This document shows, piece by piece, positions 6,851-18,800 of a stretch of DNA of 21,271 nucleotides (the first letter of the stretch is position 1; each line of letters opens with the position of its first letter). The notes beneath the pieces are model-generated. The model searched no databases. It saw only the letters and a list, made by a program, of their open reading frames with translations, and was not told the DNA's origin. Location: NCBI GenBank assembly GCA_948857205.1, contig CAQPRV010000144.1, positions 1-21,271 of the forward strand. The letters are read 5' to 3'. This stretch comes from an uncultured Clostridia bacterium (GTDB lineage Bacteria > Bacillota > Clostridia > TANB77 > CAG-508). The position numbers were made by a program, and so were the translations under genes.

Positions 6851-9800
6851 TTATAATACATATTTTTTAATATAGTATACACCTGTTCCAAATGTTACAA
6901 GCATTGTTAATGTTAATAATCCATACATTACGAATTCATAACCTGTCTTAATTGATAATATGAATGTTGCTTTATCAAAATCATTTCTATTATTTACATC
7001 AGCATCTTCTGATACAAATGTTGCATAATTAACCATTGGACCTGGATTATGATTTCCACCATCATATTTTAATATAATTGTAGCTTCTCTGCTTTCTCCT
7101 GGTTTTAATTCTACTTCACCTAATGTATATGTAATAATATCACCATTTTGATTCCAATTTCTATTCTTAGGTAAATCAATTGTTAAATTATTTGGCATCT
7201 TATCTTGAATATAATTTACTATACCTGATTCTGTTCCAACATTTGTAAGAATTATTTTATATTCTAGTTGTAAACTTAAGTATGGTAATCTGTTTGCATT
7301 TACCTCTAATTTAGTTGCTTTATCTGTTTTAGCTATATTAATTACTTTCTTTTCATTAGTATCAGTATATAATTGAGTAATACTTGTCAAATATTTTTTA
7401 ATTTGTATATCAAATCCTTGAGTTTTATCATCTTTATTAGTAATTATATTAAATATTGTATTTCCTCCATTAACATTATTACTTGTATTTCCTCCATTAA
7501 CATTATTACTTGTATTTCCTCCACTTGTGTTTCCACCGCTTGTATTTCCACTTACAATTGTATTTCCACCAAATGTGTTATTGTTAGTATTTATTGTAAT
7601 GTTGCCTGTGGTATTATTTGAATTTGTATTATTTGTTGTATTATTCGTATTTGTATTATTTGTTGTATTATTCGTATTTGTATTATTTGTTGTATTATTC
7701 GTATTTGTATTATTGGTTGTATTGCTTGTTGTATTATTCGTGTTTGTATTGTTTGTTGTATTATTTGTATTGGTGTTATTTGTTGTATTATTTGTATTTG
7801 TATTGTTTGTATTATTATCACTATCAGATTTAGATTTATTAGTTATTGATACTAATACTTCTCCACCTTTAACTTCAACTTTTATGTTGCTTCCAGATTT
7901 AACTTTTGCACCTGTTAATGTAACTTTACCATTTACCCTTTTGAATGTAACTTGTATTACTTTTTCTTCTGAATCTAATTTATATCCTTCTGGTGCTTCA
8001 ATTTCTTTAAATCTGTATTCTATACTTCCTTCTGTTTTTGGTAAGTCAATACCATTAAATTCAAATATACCATATTTATCTGTAGATAATTCTTGTGCTT
8101 TTCCATTTGGTAATACTACTTTGAATTTTGCTGGTTTTGTTATAACATTACCAGATTTATCTACTTTTTTAACACTAACTGAATATTTACCATCTTCTAG
8201 TCCTTGTTTTTCATCAACAAATTCTACTTCTGCTGCCCTTCCTGTATTAATAGCTTTAGCTGATACATGGCTACCAGATACTACATTTACTGCTGTTATT
8301 GTCATAACTCCATCTACATTAGTAAATGTAAATTCTAATATTTTATATTCTGAATCTAATTTATATCCTTCTGGTGCAGTTACTTCTTGTATTACATATG
8401 TGTATTTTCCTTCCTTAGATGGTGTTGCAACATCTTCTATTACAATTCTTCCATCTTTATCTGTAGCAGCTTTTACTTTTTGACCATTTTCAAGTGTTAT
8501 TTCAAATTTAGCTGGTTTTGTAATTGGTCTCTTATATTGGTCTACCTTATTTAAGATAATACTATATTTATCTTTACTTTCTTCGCCTTCATTTATTCCT
8601 TTTTCATTTGTAACACTAACTGAAACGCTCTTTTCTGTATTTGATGTTACTTCAATATTTGTGCCTGTAACTTCTGCACTTTCTATTTTTAACATAACTT
8701 TTTCTTCTGTTGTAGCTTCGGTATCTTTAACAAATTTAACTTTTAATGTTTTCTCTGTTCTATCAAGTTTATATCCTTCAGGTGCCATTATCTCTTGAAT
8801 TTTATATATTATTGTTCCTTCTTCTTTTGGCATTGCTAATTTATGTAAGTATATTTTACCATCTTCTGTTGGAAGATATTGTACTGTTCCATCTGGTGCA
8901 GTAATTTTGAATATTGCATCTCCCTCAATTAACTTTTTGTCTTTATCAACTTTTGCAATGTCTATCTTATATTCATTTTCATCAAGAACAGCTTTTTCTT
9001 CTTCATTTCCTACTTTTATCGCAAATATATTCTTTCCAACTTTTAATATAGAACTATAATCACCTGATATCTTTTCAGCACTCTTAATTGATCTAACTCC
9101 TTCTTTGTTTTCTTGAATTACTACTCTATATTTTATTGGTGAAGGATCTTTTACATATCCAGTTGGAACTCCTTTTTCTTTAATTTCAAAGATATATGTT
9201 CCTGGCTCTTCTGGTAATGGTATTCCTATCTTTGTTGCTCTACCAGTATTATCTGTTTTTATGTCTTCTATAACTTCTTTAAATCCTACAACTTCTTTAG
9301 CATCTCTAGTTTCACTCTCAATATCTTTATCTTCTGTATCTGGTTCAGTTGTTTCATCTGGTTTTACTTCTGGCTCTGATTCTTCTTTTGTAATTTCTAC
9401 ATCAAATGTTGCACTATTATTTTCAATCATCTTGTTTGTTGTAATATCTATTTTATCTATTGTTAATGCATATGTGTTATCAGCAAATTCATTTACTGGT
9501 TTTAAGTATATAATTTGATTCTCTTGGTCAACTTCTGCATTAAGATCTGCACTTGTTTGTTCAATCCATCCTGTTGTTTCATCTCTTTTGTATACAGTAT
9601 GCATTACAAATGGATTTGCTTTATATCCTTTAGGTACAGGAAGAATTTCTTGTATGTCTATCTTAATTATTCCATGTCCACTAAAGTAATCACTTATTAT
9701 AAGACCATTAATATTTGTTATAGCATTCCATTCTTTAGTCTTTCCAAACTCTTCTTGTACTTTTATATTAAATTCAACTCCTGGTATTAAATCTTTATAT

Positions 9801-12800
9801 ATATCATCTGATATATGATGCTTCTCTATAACTATTTTATAGTCACTTATAATTGGTTTATTAAATACTTTTAAGTCTATTTCTCTCTTTCCAATACATT
9901 TCTGTAGAACTTCGTTACTTACATCAGCAAAATTGCTTAATAATTCACATTCTTTGATGTATCCATCTAAACCATATAATACATAGATTTGTATATCTTC
10001 AATCTTTTCATAACCTTCTAAGTCATTTTCATGTATTGTATATACTATTCCTTTTTGTGCAATAGCTTCTCCTATAGATTCAGATGTAGTTCCTTTATCT
10101 CCTGTTGGTCTTGTAGTAACATTTAAATCTGTTGGTCTATGTTCTGTTGCAGTAAGTATTTCAGATGTTATAGTAAATGTTGCTCCACTAACTACTTCTT
10201 CTTTCTTATTACCTTTTGCATCTAATACATTTTTAACTTTTGTAATATTTAAAGTTACTCTACTTTCATTTTTAATTACAATAGTAATTTCCCTAGCACT
10301 TTCATTTACACTAACTTCTAATCCGTCTCTATCATCTATTGTAGCTTCTAATAAATCATCTTGACTTCCATTTGGATTAGCAATTAGACTTGTTGTTAAT
10401 GCTACAATACCATCTGTCTTTTGTGTTCCAGCAGTATATCCTTCTTTGAATTCAGTCTGATTTACATTAATATAAATTTTTCCTGATTGTGTTATTCCTT
10501 TTGTTTTTACTATACCTTTTTCAATTACATCTTTTGATTTTAAGTCCTTATCTGAATAATACTTACCATCTGTACTTAAGTTTTGAGTTACACCACCTTG
10601 AAGTGACGCTAATATTGTATTAGCACTATCTTTTACTTCAACATCAAATTTTGAACCATTTATTCTTTTACCAGTTGTTGCATCTTGTGATACTATTTTT
10701 ACTTTGTATCCTTCTTCACCAAGTACACCATTTCCAACTATAAACATCAAGCTTCTACAATTTGATTTTTGTGTGTCTGTTTCTTCTTCATTTTTATATT
10801 TTAATATTGCTTGTGTTCTTAATTGGCTATCTGTATTAGGCTCCATACTCATTATCTTTCCAAAGTTATCATATACTACTGTTACTGATTGTGGTTGCAT
10901 TATAACACTATATGTTGTAGTAGGTTCTGGGTTTGTCAATTCTTTTATTGTATATTCTATGGTTGTATTTTTAATTGGTGAACCTAAGTCAAAGTACAAT
11001 TTACCATCATTTCCTGTTAAATTATTTTCCTCAGTAGTAATTGTATCTATTACACCTGTATTTATATCTTTTGCAGTAATTTCAAATTTTACGCCTTGTA
11101 ATGGAATTTTTGTATTTATATCTTGTTTTAATAATGTTAATTCTAACATTGGTTCATTTTTGAATATTACTTGTATTGTTCCATAAGTTTCATCAATTTT
11201 CACAATAGCTGTATTTCCTGTTGTAGCATCTAATACTACATTATAAACTAATTCTGTTGGTTTAGAAGATATTCCAGTTGTAATAGTGTAATCTGTCATA
11301 CTTGCAGTATCTAATTTTAGACTATATGCTCCTACTGCTGCTTTTTGTATTTCTAATGTAATATTATTTTGAGTATTTCTTCTGTAACCTTCTCCTAATG
11401 ATCTTTCTGCTATTACAATTTTGAAATTTCCACTATTTTTTAGTTTTGTAACACTTGTATTTCCAAGTGTATCTGTTTCTGGTAATTCTTTAATTACTCC
11501 ATCTACAGTAACATCATATTTTGTTCCTTCAATTCCAAGACCACTATATGTAGAGTCTTCATCTTTTACCATTAAGTCATATGTATTATCATTTGGTACT
11601 TTTAAGTCCATATGTACATATTTATTGTCTACTTTAACTATACTAGTATTTCCTCTTGCATATATATCATATTCTAATGCACTATTGTTACTTAATTCTA
11701 GCCAACTAGTAATTCCTCCGTCTGCTGCATATACAACTTTTATTACTAAATCTTGCATTCTTCTATATGAGTCTGGTTGATTTACTTCATGTATTGTATA
11801 TGTTACTACTCTACCTGTTGCGGTTTCTTTAAATGTGTCAATTTTTGCTACTGCTAAACCTTCTGTATTAGTATTTATTCCTGTAACATCATGTGTTAAT
11901 CCATTTTCTTCAACAGTTACTTTAAATTGAACATTTTGTAATGGTGCTTTTGTTAATTGGTCATATTTTGCTATGCCAAGTTTAACATCTTCTGGCATAT
12001 TATAAATCTCTAATCTTGCAGTATGTGTATTTCTAAATGTGCTTAAATCATTATTTAGTAATTTTGCATATTCTTGACTATAACTATCTGTTAAGTTTGG
12101 AATATCTACTGCTTTTCCTGATTCATCAAATTTTACTGTAAAGCTTATTGGTGCTGTTAATTTATAATATCCAGATGCTTTTGTTTTTTGCTCTATTGTA
12201 TATGTAATTGTTTCATTTGGATATACTGGTCCAACATATGTTGAAATAGAACCTGAGCTATTTGTAACTAGATTTCCAACTCCAGTGTCACCTTTATTGT
12301 TTGAAATTGCTAATTCTACATTTTCTAATTGAATATTATTGTAGAATTTATCTAACATTTGTAGTTCTATTGCCAATTTTGGCTCATTTGTAATTGTTAT
12401 TTCTATATCTTTATTTACAGTACCATTTATTGTTCTTGGAGTTTCACAATAATAATTTACTGTTAAGTATTGTTCTGTAAAGCTATCTACTGGTTTTATA
12501 CTCTTTATTGTTCCATTCATATTATATGATACTCTTATTTTTAATGTATTACCTGGTGCTATATATCCATCTGGTACTCCAACTTCTGATAGTGTATATT
12601 CTACAGTCTTTCCTGCTAACATTCTACCTGCTACTTGTGGTGATTGATCTGCTGTATTAATAATAAATTCTTCTCCATTAGTAATACTTGAGTCGATGTC
12701 TGATGTAATTTTGAATTTAGCTGCTAAGTTAACTGTACTATCATATTTGTCTATTTTATTAATTTGTAATCCAAGTGTTCTTTCCATCTTGAATATCAAT

Positions 12801-15800
12801 TTCAATTCTGTAGTTCCATAACAACTTTCATCAATATATGCATTTGCATCATTAAATGTATTTCTACTTAATACTTTAGCAGATGCTATATTTCCTTCTG
12901 AGTCATATGTTACTTCTACTTCTATTGTTGTATCTGCATCTGTTGATAAATATCCTTCTTTTAGATTAGAAGCTTTTATCTTGTATACTGCTACTCCATT
13001 ATCTATATTAGCTCCCCAATATGTCCAATTTGTGTATCCATTAGAATTTGTATAGTAATTGTTTTCTGTTCTATATTCATAAGATGTTTTACTAACTTCT
13101 GTATCATTTAAGTAAGGATCAAATTGTACTCCTTCCATTCCTACTTGTGTTAAACTGTCCTCAGCTTTAGCTGTTACTATAGTTCTTGGTGCATATTCAA
13201 TTGTTAAGTCTACATGATGTTTATTATCATTTATGCCATCTCCATAATCTACAATTAATGAACTTAAATATCCACTATGTATATTATTATGAGATGTTTC
13301 TGAATCTATCCAAGTTTCAATTACTTCACCTTTAGGATCATATTTTACAGCTATTGCACCTATTTGTTTCTCAAGTGTTGTATTAGCATCTCTCTTTCTA
13401 TATTTTTGATAGTTTCGATCTTGTTTTGGCTCTGCTTCTTCATAAATATAGAATTTTCTTATTTTATAATTGTCTGATCCTAAATCTTTTCTTTCTGCTT
13501 CTATTGGTGCACATCCTTTGTAAATATAATCTTTATATAATTTGCTAGAATCAATTGGTGCTATTTCTGTATCATTATAATGTTGTTCATAATTTTTTGC
13601 ATCAAGTAATGCATCTATTAATCCTGCTGATACTTGTGAATTACCTGGATTATAATCAGATGTAGAAATTAAGAATTTCTCTCCTGATACAGGTTGTTTA
13701 GTATATTTGTCTTGTACATGTACAGCCATTTCAAGCATTGGATAATATCTTATCGTTATATCAATAGTATTTCTTGTATGTGTAATTTTTAAATATCTTG
13801 AATCTGCATTATATCCACCTAATGTAATATTCTGTGCTCCCCAAGTATGAGGTCCAACTTCTACAATGCCTCCTTCATCATTAAATGTTATATTAAATAA
13901 CATATTATATTTAATACTTTGATATGTGCTGAAATATGCCTGATTTCCTATGTAATATCTATCTGGCTTGGTTACTTCATCAATTTTTAATATTCTAGTT
14001 CCTGCTTTTTCTTCATATACTCCTAAACTTGCAATATCTTCTCCATGTGCACCAGTTGTTGTTGTTTGTATTCCTAAGTTAGTATTACTTGATACTTGTG
14101 CACTAGATGCTCCATTAGATGCAAGTGTTGCTTGGTATTTTGGATCTTTTACAAAGTTTGCATTAGTTAAGTATGCATTATATTCACCTATTTCTAGTCT
14201 TTTATTTCCATCATATACATCTTCAACAGTTATATGAATTTGAATTTCATCACTTGGTTTATTATATAATGTTAAGTCTACTTGGAAATCCTCAACATTT
14301 ACATTAGTAATTTCCATATCTCCTGATATCTTTTTAACTAAAGGAAGTCCTGTTCTAGTATCTATTGCCATTTTTCCTGTATTGTCATATTGTACTTCTA
14401 ATATAATGATTTCATCTGGCCAATCATATCCCATAGCTTTTCTTGTTTCTTTTATAGTATATTCTATTGTTTTATTTGCTAATGTTTTATCCATTAATGC
14501 TATTGTATTTCCAGCTGCATCTGTTGTTGCTCTATCTACATCTATTTTTACTAGCCTTTTTACCTCATCTAGTAAATCATCTACAGTAGGTTGTGTAACT
14601 TTCTCTTCACTAATTAATACATTAATTACTTGTAAATTAGTAACATCTTTAATTAAAGTATTACTTTGACCTTTTTTCATAAGTTTTAAATCTATTAATC
14701 TATTTATTTTGTCTGTTCCATTAATTCCTGACATAACATTATCATATTGTTCTTGTGTAATAGAATTTGCGTTTTGTAATTCTTTTATAAATTCTTCAAC
14801 TACAATTTCTTTTCTAATTTCAAGAATATCATCTGAATTAATTTTTAGTCTTTCAATTACTTCTCCTAAGTAATCATCATTTGACATGGTTCCATTATCT
14901 ATAATTAATTCATTTAGTTCTTCTTCTGTATAACCACTTATAGAATTTTTTGATACTCTTGCTGTTACTTCAAAATCAACATCTTTAAGTACAATACTTG
15001 GGTCATCTTTATCAACTTTGTGTATGCTTAATTTTTCTAGTACATTACTTTGTATTGTAATATCTACTCTAAATAAATCTTCTGGATTTACATCTGCACT
15101 TGCTCCCTCTGGAATTGTGTAACTCATTACATCATCTCTTCTTAAGATGTTTGCACTGTTTACATATCCATTTTCATCAAAGAATACTTCTATTTTTGCA
15201 GAAATATATAATGATTGATAATTAGGTGCTGGTGCTATTTCTTTAATTGTATAAACTATAGAATTATCTAGTACTGTTCTATCTAAATGTGCTTTTCCTA
15301 TTCCATCGCTTCCAGTTGTAACATTATTATCTTCTGTTCCAATTGAAGATGTTACTTGATAATTTGCTCCTGCTAATTTTTTAGTATTATCTTGTCTATC
15401 TACATTTTCTATATTAAATACCATTTCTGGATAACTGAATATTTCAATTGTTACAATACCTTTATCATTTCCTATATATCCATAATGTGCTGATGTAGAA
15501 GGTTGTATTTTTCCTACAGTTACAAATCTATTATCTGGAACTACTAAGTTTGCTGATAATATTTCTCTATTAGCTCCATATTCAACATCTATTTCAAATT
15601 CTTCTATTGTAGCATATCCTACTGCTGCTTTTGTTTGTTTTATTCTATATCTTATTATTTGTGAAGTTCCAAATCTTCCTATATATGCAACACCTTTTCC
15701 ATTATTTCCAGTTGTCGCTTGTCCTAATGCAACGTTAGTTGCACTTACAATCTCGAATTCTGCTCCTTGTAATTTAACATTATGGTCAAAATATCTAGAG

Positions 15801-18800
15801 TTTTCAAATGTTATTGGTACCATTGGTTCTACATATACTCTTAATTTTAATGTTTTTCCTGTTGCACTAACTACTTGTAAGTTACTATTATTTGTTGTTA
15901 CAGGTATACTAGCATTTATATCTCCATTTGAGTCATATGTAACTGTGAATGATAAATTATCTAATGAAATATATTTACTTCCTGTTGCAACAGTTTGCAT
16001 TAGATCATATGTTTCAACACCATTTGTTAATACATAATTTACACTTGCTTTTATTACATTAGAGTCTAAGATTCCATTAGTTATTCCTAATGAGTTTCTT
16101 ATTGAATATCCCATATCTGTTGTTATAACTTGGTTACTAAATTTATCTACTGTTTCAATTTCAACTTTTAATGGATCTTGTTTTTCCATAACTACTTTTA
16201 ATTCTATATCTTTTACTATATTTCCTTTTTTGTCTTTTTTATTTGTAGTTACAATCCACCAATCTCCTACATTAGTTCCATTTACAACATAATGTGGATC
16301 TGTTTGTCCTGCTAAAGTTGCCATTACATCTACTTCATTTTCATCTGTGAAGTATACTTGCATATTTATTTTATTTATTAATTTTTTATAGTATTCTCCT
16401 GCTTGAACATTTTCAATTGTATATGTTACTGGTGAAGTTGCAGAGTCATATCTTCCTCCAACTTTTATAGATACTTCACCTTTTTTGTCAGTTTCTTTTG
16501 TTGTTTTATGAGAACCTTTGCTAGTATCTATATTAAATTTAGCATTAGGTATTCCTTTACTTTGGTTATCTTTATCTATAGCATCTATTTGTAATTCAAA
16601 TATATCTTCCCTAGCATCAAGCATATCTAAAGAATATACACTTTGGACTGCTCCACTTGCTAATAGTATTGGTGCTCCTTTATTTAGTTTGATTTTAGAT
16701 TTAACTTTAGAACTTGTTGATTTGTCTACTTCTAATGTAACTTCTTTAGTTAATTCATCTATTGCACTAACTTTTAATACGATTGTGCTATCATTTACTG
16801 AATATCCCTTTGGAGCTTCTTTTTCTGTTATATATATTTTTGAATCTAATGGAACATATAATCCATCATATTCTATGTCATTTGTTATTTCTATATCTTT
16901 ATTTATAAGTTTACTTCCATCTGATCTTTCTACTATTACATCATATTTTGCTCCACTTAATATTGATTCATCATCTATACTCTTTTTAATTAAATCTAAT
17001 GATAAGTTACCTGTTTCATCATAATCAGCACGAATGTTTAATGTTACACTTATCTCATATCCATTGTTTGTTACTGATGATACTTTTTGTTTTCCCCAAT
17101 CAAATGGAATTAATTCATTACCTTGTGGAACTTCTATACCAGTACACTCAATTTCATCTTTAGCATTATATCCTAATTGTATTCTTAATTTTACAGTTTT
17201 CTTTTTGTTAACAAGAATTGTAACAATATATGTTGCACTTCTATCTTTAAATTCTTTTACTTGTAATCCCTTTAATTCAATGTGTCCAAGATTTAAGTCA
17301 TCAGTAGGAGTTGTTACTGTTTTATGTAATCTTTCATTTGTATCTGGATCTACTATTTTTGGATATTTTAACTCTTGTCCTCCTGTAGTTTGCTCTTTTA
17401 CTATACTTGTAATTTCTAAAGATGTACCACCTATTGGTATTGCATGATCCATTTCACTATCTTTGCTAATTGTGTTTATTGATAAGTTTAATAATATGTC
17501 ATCTGCTGTTTTCTTTCTATTTGTATGATGATATGTTATTGTATTATCTTCTAATGTTGCATATTTATGAATTCCTGTATCTGATGGTAATATTTCTGCT
17601 GGCGTATGTGTAATAGTGTTATTTGAAATATCTATAGCAAGTTCTTGTGGTATTGTATCTGCAATATAACGTTGTGCTGCTTGTTTTTCTGTAGCTATTA
17701 TCTCAATTAAATTTGTTGTTGATTTATCTATAAATATACGTGTTTGTATTTTACCATTTTCATCTGTTGGTCTTGCTACAATATTTTTTACAAATTCTCC
17801 TGCTTTAATTTCTATATCATATAATGCGTCCTTAATTCCATCTTTTGATTCCGCATCTTTTAGCTCAACTTCAAATAAGTATGATTTATCATCATCTATT
17901 GATAAATGTGTTCTTATGAAGGCAGTATGTAATTTATTATAGCCATCATCTTCATCTCTTGCTTCTATAAAGTCTATTGGTCCACCTAAATCATTTGCAT
18001 TACATATATGTTTATTTTTATCAAATTCCAAATTAAATTTAATTGGCTCAAATGCATTATATCCAAAAGGTATATTTATTGCTTCAATTTTATATTTATA
18101 TGTTCCTTGAGGTTCATCATCAATTACAAACTCTGCTATTCCTTTTTCATCTGTTTTATTTGTGGTATATTCTGCCCCTGTAACAGTATTTGTTAACTTA
18201 AATTCTACATCTGGTATGTAGTATAGTGGATTACCTTCTTCATCTAACTCGTCTTTATCGATTACTTCTACCCTTACTACATTTCTTTCACCTTTTAATT
18301 TTGATTGTAAGTTAAGTATTACTTTGTCATTATTAGAATCTGCAGTTACATCTAAATCAGCTGGAGTTCTAGTTGCAATTTGATTTACTGTGTTATTTAA
18401 TCTTTGTACTAATATTTCATTGCTTGTAGAATTTTTAGCATATCCTGGTGCAGGAGAATTTTCTACTACTTTTATTGTTACATATCCTGAACCTGGTAAC
18501 ATTAAATTAATTTTTCCGTTATCTGTTGTTATATTTCTATTATAATTATATGTTGCTCCATTATAGTCTACTACTTGTATACTATAATCTGCTCCATCAA
18601 TTCCATTTCCTGTTTCTGAATCTGTCAAATTTAACTCAAAATTAAATCCATCTGTAAGTACATTTTCATTTCCTACATTAACTACTGCATATCCTGGGTC
18701 AATTAATTCTGCAGTTACTTTGTCATTATATACTTTTACTATTTTTAGCATATTTCCCATACTATCGAATGTTATTCTTAATGTTACATTTCCCATTGAG

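Noticed and set aside
7611..7811. Possible CRISPR array
   Set aside because: The units are directly tandem with no unique spacers, and they translate as regular NNTNTNNTT repeats within a clear coding frame.
7527..8483. A 318-codon plus-strand frame, and other plus-strand frames between 7373 and 19715
   Set aside because: They lie antisense to the giant gene, have no ribosome binding sites, and their Val/Phe/Leu/Ser-rich translation is the complement of Asn/Thr/Lys codons.
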